Shown: one piece after another, positions 24,122 through 32,903 of the stretch | Position numbering within the stretch: the first letter of the stretch is position 1 | Layout: every line of letters starts with the position of its first letter | Source: Cellulomonas fimi | GTDB taxonomy: Bacteria > Actinomycetota > Actinomycetes > Actinomycetales > Cellulomonadaceae | Assembly: GCF_028527925.1 (NCBI RefSeq) | Contig: NZ_JAPESW010000004.1 | Span: 62,001-126,000 of the forward strand | Direction of reading: 5' to 3' | Length of the DNA: 64,000 bases | Translations under genes and position numbers: made by a program | Notes under the pieces: model-generated | What the model saw: the letters and a program-made list of their open reading frames with translations, nothing else | The model's database searches: none | What the model was told of the DNA's origin: nothing

Positions 24122-27100
24122 TCACCTCCCCATGACGTTCGACCCCGCAACGGCGGCACGGCGCACAACCTCGGCTGGCGGCGCGGCGTTGACGTGGTGC
24201 TCAAGAGTGAAACTCCAATCGTTGTCGGGCATGCCCGGTTCGGCTGCATCGGCGCACAGCCCTAGCCAAGACTCGTCGTTCACCTCGTCTGCGGTTCTCC
24301 GGACCGCGTCGTGCTCCGCCATGAGGCCCTCGACGCGATCGAGAATCTCGATGCCGTCTGCGTCGAGCCCAGCGCGTGATCGGGGAGCCGGCGTCGCGTC
24401 CTGCTCTTCAACGACTCGCTCGATCCATGCCCGAGCTCTTGCCAGCAGGCGCGTGGACGCGTCAGCGCCCTGGATCCCTTTCACCAGGCCTCGGACGACG
24501 TCCGTCGGGCGCGATGTCAGAGCCGCGATGCGGTCGAGAGCGATGAAGATCCCGCCGCCCTCGGGCGACGCCGCGATGTGCCGAACGGTTCCCTCGCTGA
24601 GGCCGCAGGCGTGCAGCCGTTCCGTCCACCTGGCGCGCGCGGCGTCGGCGTAGATGGTGCGGATGATCGGTTCGAGTCGACGCACCGACGTCGACTCCGA
24701 CTCACGTCGGGCGATCGTGGCCGTCGCCGACAGTTCCGCGCCGCTGGTCGCGAGGATGCCCTCGAGAATCTCGTGAGCGTCACCGGCGGCATGGGGATCC
24801 GGCAGCTCGTCGCACTCGGGGTTGACGGGATCGACCGAGACGTAGAGGCGATTGCTGCGCCTTCCCCGCGTCATGGCGACGTACAGGTTCTCGCGCGTCA
24901 TGCCGGGGTGGACGAGGACGTGGGCGAGGTCGACCGTGACCCCCTGCGCGCGATGTGTCGTGGTCGCGTAGGCGAGGTCGACGCTGTCCGTCACGTAGGC
25001 CGGCGGCAACGTCACTGACCGCGCCTCATCGGAGCCCGCCGTGCCGACGACGCCTCGCCTCGCCAGCGCAGTCCTCGCCGCGACGACGACGAGGTGGCCG
25101 TCGGCCCCCACGCCCTTCACGTCCCAGAGGTCGCCGTTCCTGACGTGGCCGTGTGCGGCGCGGAGCCCGCGGTCGTTGAGGCGAGTCACCACCCGGTCTC
25201 CGACGCAGATCATCGTGCCGCTCTTGGTGGTCACACCGTCCCGCGCGACCAGGCCATCCTGCACCCGGTCGTTGTGGGCGCGCGTGTTCAGCGCCGCGAC
25301 CGTCGCCGCGTCGGGCGCCAGCAGGATCGTCGTCGCGCCCGACGCCACGTCCGCGGACCACGCGGCGTACGCCTCCTCGAGCATCGACTCGGCCGGTCCG
25401 GCGCGCAGCCGCCCGGCGTCCTCGTACTCGTCCAGCACGCGCACGTCGCCGGCTCGCAGCCGGATGGTCGCGCGCGCCTCCCACCCCTCCGCGAACCGCC
25501 ACAGCGTGCGTAGGTGCGCTCCCCCGGTCCTGTCGACGATTAGTCCAAAGGCACCACCGGCATCGACAGCGGACAGCTGCTGGTGATCGCCGACAAGCAG
25601 CACCTTGCCGCGTGCCCGGGCGACCTGGTCGACGAGCTCGCGCAGCATGAGCGTCCCGGCGAGCGACGCCTCGTCGACGATGACCAGCTGACCATCCCTG
25701 ATCTGCCACCGTCGCGCCTCGCGCGTGAGGCTCATCAGTGCAGTGTCGAGCAGCCGTAGCCGGCGTACGTCGCCGCCAATCGCCGACCTCTCGTCGATCA
25801 GTCGCTGGATGACGGCGCGGCGCTGCTCGCCGCCCAAGCCATTCGTCTCGTGACGCCATTTGGCGGTGTTCTCGCATGCGATGCCGAGCGCTCCCGCGAG
25901 GTTTGCTGCCGCAGAGGCGGAGGGCGCGAGGCCGATCACCGATCCGTGCCCGTGCTGCCGTTCCCACACGTGGCGAAGGGCGGCGAGCGCGGTCGTCTTG
26001 CCCGAACCCGCCGGCCCGACCAGGGCGTCCACCAACCTCCCCGAGGAGGAGATCGAAGCGACTGCGGCGAGCTGGTCTGACGCCAGCTCGAGGGCGTCGT
26101 CAGCGCGCATCATGCGTGACGTCGGCGCCGACGTGTCGGCGGCTGCGGCGAGGAGCGTGTGCTCAGCATCGAGGATGACGATGTCGGTGAAGGTGTGCTC
26201 GCCTGGACGCTCGAACACGCTCGACCCGTCCTCACGCGCGTAGCGTCCCGACGACGGGAACGCTGGCGCGGCCTCGAGGCTGACGCAACGTCGCAAGGCG
26301 GCGTCGCACACGTCGTCGACAATCCGCAGCCGGTCTGCCACGCTCGCGGCGATGAGCGGCTTGGTGACGCGCAGTGCCTCAGCCATCACGTTCCAACGGG
26401 TCCAAGTCGATCGCCGCTCGCGCACGCCGTCGAGCACGCGCGCCGCAAGGACATCCAGCACAGCCGGGGCGACCTCGAATCGCTGGACGGGTCGCATCAA
26501 TGACGCGCCGATGACGCGGGAGGTGAGCTGCTCGGGCGACTCCCCCGTCACCGTGGCTGCCCGGTGCCTCCATCGCTCGACGAGCCGCCCCAGCGCGCGG
26601 ACCTTCTTCGCTGGCCGCGTAGCACGAGCGACCTGCTGACGCAGTCGGACGATCTCGATCCGGTTCGGCGCTCGCCCATGCCTCGCCGTGAAGTCCGCGA
26701 CCTCCGTCGTCATCGCCGCGTCGATCTGGGTCGAACGCTGCGAGAACGCCGCCATGAGCTCGTCACCGACGCCGTCGAGCTCGAACGCGGGCGTGCGCCT
26801 CGGCCCACGGGAACGCCAGCTCCACCGCACCGGCAGGCTGCGCGCTAGCTCGTCGACGAGTAGGGCTTCGTACAGCTCGCTGATCGTGACGACCGCGTGG
26901 TGCAGCGCCCGCGAGTCGAGTGACCTCCACGCGCCATCGCGCCCCTGCACCTTGTTGGCCACTACCAGGTGCGTATGGAGGTTCGGGTCACCGGCCCGGG
27001 AGTCCCAGTGGTCGAACGCCGCCGCCACAGCACCGCCGGTCGACTCCTGCCGGCATCCCGCGGCGCCGGTCCTCGTAAAGAGCGCACGGTCCTCGAGGAA

Positions 27101-27652
27101 CCGGAGCGATGCCCCCACGGCTCGCCGGTGCGCCGAGTACACCGCGGCCTGCGTCTTTTCGTCAGCGACGGCCCAGAGAGTCGACACCGACTTCATCACC
27201 GTGAACGTGAGATCGAAGCCTGCGATGCAGGGCGACGACTCCCTCGCCAGCTCAACCCTCGTGATCGCGTCGACCGCCCGCTGTCTCGCCTCCGCGATGA
27301 GATCGCCGGGAAGAGCGCGCACCTGGGCCGCGACGCGATCGGCCGGTGGTGCCGCCGGAGAGTAGCGCCGACCGAGCGGCACGCCAGTCGACGGGTCCAG
27401 ACCATGGCTGAAGAGCCGCGCCATCCCCTCCTCCGCTACCACTGTGCCCTGCTCCACCCCGACGGCCACGGCGGTCCCGGTGCGGCGGCCTAGCGCACCT
27501 AGCCCACGCCCCAGCCAACGGCCCGGTGGGTTGCCCGAGGCGGCGTAGTACGTAGTCATGGGCGACGGTCCGCGCCGCTCGCAGTCACCCGTGGCAATGT
27601 GCCGGAGCAGGTAGCGGTAACCCGCCCCTGCGGTGAGCCGGTGCAGCGTCAT
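24122..27652 (-). CDS. MobF/TrwC-TraA-type relaxase-helicase
   Basis: This enzyme should nick oriT and unwind the strand to be transferred. It has about 1,176 residues from MTLHRLTAG, a usual start for actinobacterial MobF proteins, although no good ribosome binding site is visible. The N-terminal TrwC domain (about 1-300) has candidate catalytic tyrosines (MTTYYAASG) and the metal site DPNLHTHLVVANK near residue 225. The helicase part has Walker A GPAGSGKTTA near residue 545, Walker B LVIVDEASLAG near 660 and the motif VAMTRGRRSNRLYVS near residue 950. The last 230 residues are helical and variable. It reads away from the CBASS genes. Confidence 0.93.
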   Translation of the reverse strand: MTLHRLTAGAGYRYLLRHIATGDCERRGPSPMTTYYAASGNPPGRWLGRGLGALGRRTGTAVAVGVEQGTVVAEEGMARLFSHGLDPSTGVPLGRRYSPAAPPADRVAAQVRALPGDLIAEARQRAVDAITRVELARESSPCIAGFDLTFTVMKSVSTLWAVADEKTQAAVYSAHRRAVGASLRFLEDRALFTRTGAAGCRQESTGGAVAAAFDHWDSRAGDPNLHTHLVVANKVQGRDGAWRSLDSRALHHAVVTISELYEALLVDELARSLPVRWSWRSRGPRRTPAFELDGVGDELMAAFSQRSTQIDAAMTTEVADFTARHGRAPNRIEIVRLRQQVARATRPAKKVRALGRLVERWRHRAATVTGESPEQLTSRVIGASLMRPVQRFEVAPAVLDVLAARVLDGVRERRSTWTRWNVMAEALRVTKPLIAASVADRLRIVDDVCDAALRRCVSLEAAPAFPSSGRYAREDGSSVFERPGEHTFTDIVILDAEHTLLAAAADTSAPTSRMMRADDALELASDQLAAVASISSSGRLVDALVGPAGSGKTTALAALRHVWERQHGHGSVIGLAPSASAAANLAGALGIACENTAKWRHETNGLGGEQRRAVIQRLIDERSAIGGDVRRLRLLDTALMSLTREARRWQIRDGQLVIVDEASLAGTLMLRELVDQVARARGKVLLVGDHQQLSAVDAGGAFGLIVDRTGGAHLRTLWRFAEGWEARATIRLRAGDVRVLDEYEDAGRLRAGPAESMLEEAYAAWSADVASGATTILLAPDAATVAALNTRAHNDRVQDGLVARDGVTTKSGTMICVGDRVVTRLNDRGLRAAHGHVRNGDLWDVKGVGADGHLVVVAARTALARRGVVGTAGSDEARSVTLPPAYVTDSVDLAYATTTHRAQGVTVDLAHVLVHPGMTRENLYVAMTRGRRSNRLYVSVDPVNPECDELPDPHAAGDAHEILEGILATSGAELSATATIARRESESTSVRRLEPIIRTIYADAARARWTERLHACGLSEGTVRHIAASPEGGGIFIALDRIAALTSRPTDVVRGLVKGIQGADASTRLLARARAWIERVVEEQDATPAPRSRAGLDADGIEILDRVEGLMAEHDAVRRTADEVNDESWLGLCADAAEPGMPDNDWSFTLEHHVNAAPPAEVVRRAAVAGSNVMGR

Positions 27653-27802
27653 GACCACAACAGCGCCGCCGCGCTCACGGTCCGGATCCGATCGCCCACA
27701 CTCCTGGGAGTGCGGGTCGGCGGCTGAACACCCGACGGGACTCACGCGGCCAGCCCTAGTGCCAGACGAGTCAGTGCCCTCTCCAGGCGCGATGCCGGCT
27801 GA

Positions 27803-27892
27803 CTATCGGGGGCGGACGAGAGCCCTCGCCCCCTCGTCCGCACGCGGCTCGGCGACACCACCTCGTGCAGAAGTGTCGGTGCCGGCCGATAG
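27803..27892. other. Inverted-repeat region next to the relaxase, candidate oriT
   Basis: Between the divergent relaxase and CBASS starts there is a perfect 9-bp hairpin, GCGGACGAG (27812-27820) with CTCGTCCGC (27833-27841). It is nested in a wider inverted pair, CTATCGG (27803-27809) and CCGATAG (27886-27892). Nicking origins often lie beside the relaxase gene and contain such repeats, but the hairpin could equally regulate the CBASS operon. Confidence 0.4.
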
Positions 27893-27928
27893 CGTCCCTG
27901 GCGAAGACCGGACGAGAGGGCGAGGACG

Positions 27929-29101
27929 GTGAGCTCGTTGGTGAGGCGCAAGATCCCTACCCCCGAACGGATGCGGGTGTGGGTTCGCTCGGGCGGCCGC
28001 TGCGCCGTCTGCGGCCGCTACCTGCTCGAGGGGAAGCTCACTCACGAGGAGTTCTCGCTCGGCGAGCTTGCCCACATCGTCGGTCAGCAGACCACCAAGG
28101 GTTCGCCGCGCGGCGATTACGACCTCCCTGTGGCCGAACGTGACCTCGCCGAGAACCTGATGCTCGTGTGCGCAGACGATCATGACGAGATCGACCGCAA
28201 CGGCGCCCTGGACACCCTGACCGTCGACCGCCTCCGCAAGATCAAGCACAGCCACGAGGACTGGGTCCGGCGGATGACCGGCTTGGACCGCAGTAGGGGC
28301 ACCGCGGTCGTCCGGATGATCGGCGCGGTTCGTGGGAACGTCGTCGAGCTGTCCAAGCCGACCGCCTCTGCTGCGGTGCTTCACTCGGACGACCGGTTCC
28401 CGGAGTTCCCGCTCAGCTACGAGCAGTACGGCTTTGAGATCGACCTCCGCCACCTCCCCGCGGAGGGCACCGAGATCTACTGGACCGCTGCGACGGCAGC
28501 CATCGACGAGGTCATCGAGCACAAACTCAATCAAGCTGTTCGCGGGGAGCACGTTCGCCACTTGAGTCTGTTCGCGTTCGCCCGGCTCCCTCTTCTGGTC
28601 TACCTGGGGAGCCGCCTTGACGACACCTACGAGGTCGCCATCTACCAGCGGCACCGCTCCACCAACGGCTGGGCCTGGCCCGAGGTCACGTCCGTTCCAG
28701 CGTTCGCGGTTGAGTCGCCCCCGATCGACGAATCTGCCGATGCGGGCGAGCCGGTCGGCGCGGCGCTGGTTCTGAACGTTTCCGGGACCATCCAGCCCGA
28801 CGAGTTGCCGCAAGAGGTTGCCGATCTGCCGCGCCATGTCATGACGCCGGTCGGTCAGACTCCAGGGGTCGAGACCATCAGTTCCCCGGCCGCCCTGGAC
28901 GCGTTCACCGAGACTGTTCGCGCCCTACTCTCGCGGCTCGAGGTCACGGACAAGCACTTGTCGGTTCTCCATGTCTTCGCCGCCATGCCCCTCTCCGCGG
29001 GAGTCGCGCTTGGACGCGCTCGCGATCCGCACGTCCACCCACCCTTCCTCATCTACGACCGCACCGACTCGGGGTACACCCCGGTGCTGGAGATCTCGTG
29101 A
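27929..29101 (+). CDS. cap5: CBASS effector Cap5: HNH endonuclease fused to a SAVED domain
   Basis: Cap5 proteins bind a cyclic nucleotide through SAVED, oligomerise and degrade DNA, killing the infected cell. The 390-residue protein has an N-terminal HNH nuclease with C25-x2-C28, H49 (GELAHIVG), N76 (ENLMLVC) and H85 (DDHDEID). From about residue 165 to the end there is a SAVED-type domain, closing with LHVFAAMPLSAGVALGRARD, the usual SAVED end strand and loop. The GTG at 27929 has a modest GAGG nearby; a second GTG at 27941 is possible. The stop overlaps the CD-NTase start (GTGA), so effector and cyclase are made together. Confidence 0.88.
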   Translation: MSSLVRRKIPTPERMRVWVRSGGRCAVCGRYLLEGKLTHEEFSLGELAHIVGQQTTKGSPRGDYDLPVAERDLAENLMLVCADDHDEIDRNGALDTLTVDRLRKIKHSHEDWVRRMTGLDRSRGTAVVRMIGAVRGNVVELSKPTASAAVLHSDDRFPEFPLSYEQYGFEIDLRHLPAEGTEIYWTAATAAIDEVIEHKLNQAVRGEHVRHLSLFAFARLPLLVYLGSRLDDTYEVAIYQRHRSTNGWAWPEVTSVPAFAVESPPIDESADAGEPVGAALVLNVSGTIQPDELPQEVADLPRHVMTPVGQTPGVETISSPAALDAFTETVRALLSRLEVTDKHLSVLHVFAAMPLSAGVALGRARDPHVHPPFLIYDRTDSGYTPVLEIS

Positions 29102-30420
29102 AGCTGACTCAGTACTTCAAGGCGTTCCTCGAAGACACGGTCGACCTCAATCAGTCACGTTTGGATCTCCTTGATGAGCGCGTTGCTGCCATCGTGAGCG
29201 TGCTCGAGAGCGACTCCGCCATCGGGAAGAAGATTCTCGAACATGTACCGCAAGGATCTTGGGCTCACAGGACCATCATCCGGCCCCTCAATGATCACGA
29301 GTTCGACGCCGACGTCCTCGTCCGTCTGGAGGAAGTCCCCGAGTGGACGCAGCAGCAGTACCTCCGTGAAGTGCGGGCTGCTCTGCGAGCTTCCACCACT
29401 TACAAGGAGAAGGTCCGAAAGAAGAACCGGTGCGTTCGGATCATGTACGCGAACGACTGCCACGTCGATGTCGTGCCGTACATCCACCTTGCCGACGGGC
29501 GCCAGGTGATCGTGAACTACGCCGAGGCGAAGTTTGAGGACACCAACCCCGCCGGCTACACCGCCTGGATGAAGGAACGCGACACCCTGGCGCACGGGAA
29601 CCTGCGCAAGGTGATCCGTCTGCTGAAGTACTTGCGCGACTACAAGCAGACGTTCAGCGTGCCCTCAGTCATCCTCACCCTCCTCGTCGCCGAGCGCGTG
29701 AGCGCGTGGGACGCCGACGCACGGTACGGGGACGTCCCCACGGCTCTGATGCACATGCTGGCCGACCTCGACGCTTGGCTACAGGTGCACCAGACGATGC
29801 CGGTCCTCGAGGACCCCAGCTGCCCTGGGACCTACTTCAACCACCGCTGGGACCAGGGCAAGTACGAGAACTTTCGCGAACGGATCTCGCAGTACTCAGC
29901 CTGGGTGACCGAAGCCTATAGAGAGGTCGACAAGCAGAAGAGCATCACGGCGTGGCAGCGCGTGTTCGGTACGAGCTTCAAGGCACCCACGACCACGACG
30001 CTCGTTGCATCGGCGCCACCCGTCATTGCCGAGGCAATCCCTCGCGCGCCCGAGGAGCAGTACATCGACGAACTGTTCATAGCGGTGCGTACCGGGTACT
30101 CAGTGCGGATCGACGCAGTCGTCGGGAAGAAGAACGGATTCCGCGCGGGCCCGTTGCGCCTGTTTCGATCGATCGGCAAGCAGCGCTCGTTGACGTTCAC
30201 CGCAAGAACCGACGTGCCGGGCCCTTTCGACGTCTATTGGAAGGTCCGCAACACAGGGCCCGAGGCCGCTGGCAATCTCCGCGGAGGGCTCATCCCGGAC
30301 GACGGGACGATGTCGCGGACGGAGACGACGCTCTACCGCGGCCGTCACTACGTCGAGGTGTACGTGGTCAAGAACGGGCTCGTCGTCGCCAGAGACCGCC
30401 ACGACGTGGTGATCGATTGA
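29098..30420 (+). CDS. CBASS CD-NTase (SMODS nucleotidyltransferase) with C-terminal sensor domain
   Basis: CD-NTases make cyclic di- or trinucleotides on phage infection. The 440-residue protein has the SMODS active site: G53-S54 in PQGSWAHRT, D70 and D72 in DHEFDADVLVRL, and the third acid D124 in CHVDVVPY. A helical core follows (about 150-290). The last 110 residues (VRTGYSVRIDAVV to RDRHDVVID) look like the adenylyl/guanylyl-cyclase-and-SMODS C-terminal sensor (AGS-C). No Cap2/Cap3, HORMA or TRIP13 genes are nearby, so this is a minimal two-gene system. The clade and product cannot be fixed by eye. Confidence 0.9.
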   Translation: MKLTQYFKAFLEDTVDLNQSRLDLLDERVAAIVSVLESDSAIGKKILEHVPQGSWAHRTIIRPLNDHEFDADVLVRLEEVPEWTQQQYLREVRAALRASTTYKEKVRKKNRCVRIMYANDCHVDVVPYIHLADGRQVIVNYAEAKFEDTNPAGYTAWMKERDTLAHGNLRKVIRLLKYLRDYKQTFSVPSVILTLLVAERVSAWDADARYGDVPTALMHMLADLDAWLQVHQTMPVLEDPSCPGTYFNHRWDQGKYENFRERISQYSAWVTEAYREVDKQKSITAWQRVFGTSFKAPTTTTLVASAPPVIAEAIPRAPEEQYIDELFIAVRTGYSVRIDAVVGKKNGFRAGPLRLFRSIGKQRSLTFTARTDVPGPFDVYWKVRNTGPEAAGNLRGGLIPDDGTMSRTETTLYRGRHYVEVYVVKNGLVVARDRHDVVID

Positions 30421-30485
30421 CAGGCCCATCCACACACAGTCAGGCGCTGCCCGCCGTCCGACGGCGCATCGGCACCGCCCACCCG

Positions 30486-31193
30486 CTATGACCAGACAGA
30501 CTTCACGATCGTCGTGATTGCGGTCGCGATTGCGGCTAGCGCAGGCAACGCGGTCGCCCACGGAATGCTCCCGCGCCCCGCACCCCCGCGTCCTTCGCCC
30601 AAGTACGCGCCCTGAACCTGGTTGAGCATGACGTCACGAACTCGAGCCTTGAAGTCCTCGCCCGAGACGTCGGTGATCGTCAGGCGGTACCCCGTCGACT
30701 TCTCTAGATCGCGACGCACGGCTCGCTTGCCTAGGAGTTCGCGCCGACGTCTCGTGTAGCCCGCGCTCGACTGGCTCGCGCGCAGAAGGCGCCGCGCGGT
30801 TCGTCCGAGGCGCCACTCGGGGCTACCCCAGCGGGCACGTAGAAGAGCGGTCAGGGCGAGACCCGAGTACAGGACGACACTCAGCACAGCTGCGAACGCC
30901 ACGCGATTGACAAACGCTGCGTCTCCTCTGAGTACGACAACGATGCACGTCGGGCCTGCGGCCCACAAATAGACCGTCAACAGGTCAACGCGGCTGAGCC
31001 ACTGAGCCAGCAGGGCGATCTCGTTGTCGGTGAGGCGGGCGAGCTCCTCAGCCGTGAACCCAAGTTTCGTCAAGCCCCGACGCCTACCTCGGGCCACCGG
31101 CACGGCGACTTCGTCGGATGAAGCCCGACCGGGCCCCGCCGCATCGATTGCTGGCGACGCAGCGCCGGCAGGCGTCTCAACGGTGGCAGTCAT
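30486..31193 (-). CDS. Unknown three-TM membrane protein beside CBASS
   Basis: The 235-residue protein has a disordered N-terminus, two membrane segments (about 68-88 and 98-116), a basic cytoplasmic stretch (about 120-165) and a short C-terminal segment (about 212-230) after a Gly-rich linker. I do not recognise a family. It is convergent with the CD-NTase, 65 bases away, so it is not in the CBASS operon. SLATT and S-2TM effectors accompany CD-NTases in other systems, but no such motif is clear here. The ribosome binding site is weak. Confidence 0.6.
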   Translation of the reverse strand: MTATVETPAGAASPAIDAAGPGRASSDEVAVPVARGRRRGLTKLGFTAEELARLTDNEIALLAQWLSRVDLLTVYLWAAGPTCIVVVLRGDAAFVNRVAFAAVLSVVLYSGLALTALLRARWGSPEWRLGRTARRLLRASQSSAGYTRRRRELLGKRAVRRDLEKSTGYRLTITDVSGEDFKARVRDVMLNQVQGAYLGEGRGGAGRGSIPWATALPALAAIATAITTIVKSVWS

Positions 31194-31467
31194 GAAGCGT
31201 GGCGCCGCTCTCGTCAGATCTCATGGACGGCAGGCTAGGCCGTCGGGCTGACACTCCACGTTCGTCCGCGCCCGGCCAGGAACGCCGGTCAGCTTGCGCC
31301 GACTGTGCGGCGGGCCGCGACCTGGCGCACGGTGCTCGCTGCGCCGGGTTGCTTCATTGGCCGGCGCCCGACGTTCGGCGCTCGTCCACGGCGTGGGTCG
31401 ATCGCTATACGCGAGACTGACGGCTACCGGCCATGCGGATAGCGCCGCGACTCCGCCGACAGGCGGA

Positions 31468-31866
31468 TCACTCGGCCGGCGGATACTCCGGCTGCGATCG
31501 GTCGATCTGCAACGCCAGCAGCGCCGCGGGTTGCTCGGCGACGCCCGGACCGCCCTGCTCGAGCCATCGCTCGAGCTCACGGGTAAGGCCGTCGCCTGCA
31601 AGACGCTCGAACCACACCGGCCGGCCCGCAGAGCGTCGGCCCACGACGCTCGGTCGCGCGACGACGACGTCGCCGCGCTCGCACTCGTCGAGGCACTCCG
31701 ACAACGTGAGGTCGGCAAGCCCGCGACTGCGCAGCGCCTTGAGCCGCGCGAGCTGCCCACCTTCCAGCGGGTCGTCGTCACCCAGGGTCTCGCCGGCGCA
31801 CAAGCTGCAGGCGGTCAGACCTGGACGCGTTGCAGGGCGCGGAGGAGTGGTCGAGCGATCGGGCAC
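31468..31866 (-). CDS. Small Cys-containing protein, possibly (2Fe-2S) ferredoxin-like
   Basis: The last 132 residues of a long minus-strand frame have natural composition. They show TACSLCAGETLGDDDP, a helix (GQLARLKALRSRGLADL), then LSECLDECERGDVVVARPS and PVWFERLAGDGL. The spaced Cys pairs and the C-L-x-x-C-x-x-G-x-V-V-V stretch resemble thioredoxin-like 2Fe-2S ferredoxins. The GTG at 31866 is the likely start because the frame upstream is Arg-rich and covers the etf promoter; no strong ribosome binding site is seen. It diverges from etfB and shares with it a copper-regulon-like site. Confidence 0.65.
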   Translation of the reverse strand: MPDRSTTPPRPATRPGLTACSLCAGETLGDDDPLEGGQLARLKALRSRGLADLTLSECLDECERGDVVVARPSVVGRRSAGRPVWFERLAGDGLTRELERWLEQGGPGVAEQPAALLALQIDRSQPEYPPAE

Positions 31867-31923
31867 TTGATCAACGGTACCGACGTTCTCGAGGGTCTCG
31901 ATCGGTGAGCGGTCCGATCCGCG

Positions 31924-31939
31924 TGAAGGTTCGATCAAG
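31924..31939. promoter_or_regulatory. Copper-regulon-like direct repeat before etfBA and the Fe-S gene
   Basis: TGAAGGTTCGATCAAG has half-sites TGAAG and TCAAG 11 bp apart, an excellent match to the repeat seen across the copper island. It lies 57 bases upstream of the Fe-S gene start and 165 bases upstream of etfB. Confidence 0.65.
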
Positions 31940-32103
31940 GTCCACGGGAGATCCGCTTGAGCCGGGCCGATCCGGGACCTTCGGTGTGGTTCCTGGCAGG
32001 ACCGCTCCTCGTACGGTCGTCGCGCCCGGGTCCGACCTCGATCCGGAGGGCGGGCGGTCGAGCAGGTCGCGACCGCGCGAGCGGTGACCGAGAGGAGCAG
32101 TAG

Positions 32104-32892
32104 GTGCACATCGTGGTGTGCGTCAAGCACGTCCCCGACGTCCAGTCGGACAGGAGGTTCACGGAGGACGGCCGCGTCGACCGCGAGCAGGATGCCGGCA
32201 CGCTGAACGAGCTCGACGAGTACGCGCTCGAGGCAGCGCTCGTCCTGGTCGAGGCGAACGGCGGAGAGGTCACCGTCCTGACGATGGGACCAGCTGCGGC
32301 CGAGGACGCGGTTCGTCGGGGCCTGCAGGTCGGTGCCGACCACGGCGTCCATGTTCGCGACGAGGCACTCGAGGGATCGGACGTCTTCGCGACCGCACGC
32401 GTACTCGCGTCGGCTGTACGCCGCGTCGGTGAACGAGCGCCCGTCGACCTCGTCCTCACGGGAACGTCGTCGTTGGACGGTCAGATGGCCGTGCTGCCGG
32501 CGCTGCTCGGCGCCGAGCTCGGCTGGCCGACGGCGCCCCACGCGGCGCGGATCGACGTCGCAGGCGCGAGCCTCGAGGTTCGTCGTCACCTCGAGGACGC
32601 CGAGGAGACGCTGGTGGCACCGCTTCCCGCCGTCGTCAGCGTGACGGACCGGGCGAACGAGCCGAGGTACCCGAACTTCAAGGGAATCCAGGCCGCGCGA
32701 GAGAAGTCCGTCGAGCTCTGGACGCTCGCCGACCTCGCGATCGCTCCGAACGAGGTCGGGCGGTCCGGCGCCCGGACGCGCGTTGCGACCAGCGCGCTCC
32801 GCCCGCCGCGGGACGGCCGCGTGCTGCTGACCGACACGGGCGATGCCGGGGTGCGCATCGCCGACTTCCTCGCCGCCAACCAACTCATCTGA
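32104..32892 (+). CDS. etfB: Electron transfer flavoprotein beta subunit
   Basis: EtfB binds AMP (or FAD in bifurcating forms) and helps pass electrons from flavin dehydrogenases. The 262-residue protein begins VHIVVCVKHVPD, has LNELDEYALEAAL, LTGTSSLDGQMAVLPALLG and the late RYPNFKGIQAAREK, all standard EtfB positions. It starts at a GTG nine bases after GAGGAG. EtfA follows after 11 bases. No acyl-CoA dehydrogenase or ETF-quinone oxidoreductase is nearby, so the electron donor and acceptor are open. Confidence 0.92.
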   Translation: MHIVVCVKHVPDVQSDRRFTEDGRVDREQDAGTLNELDEYALEAALVLVEANGGEVTVLTMGPAAAEDAVRRGLQVGADHGVHVRDEALEGSDVFATARVLASAVRRVGERAPVDLVLTGTSSLDGQMAVLPALLGAELGWPTAPHAARIDVAGASLEVRRHLEDAEETLVAPLPAVVSVTDRANEPRYPNFKGIQAAREKSVELWTLADLAIAPNEVGRSGARTRVATSALRPPRDGRVLLTDTGDAGVRIADFLAANQLI

Positions 32893-32903
32893 GGGGCACG
32901 ACC

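Noticed and set aside
27929..28300. Reading the HNH part as a homing endonuclease or restriction enzyme
   Set aside because: The same protein continues into a SAVED-type domain and overlaps a CD-NTase gene, which fits Cap5 better.
31294..31908. 204-residue frame on the plus strand between the membrane protein and etfB
   Set aside because: It is antisense to the Cys-containing Fe-S-like protein and has unnatural composition.
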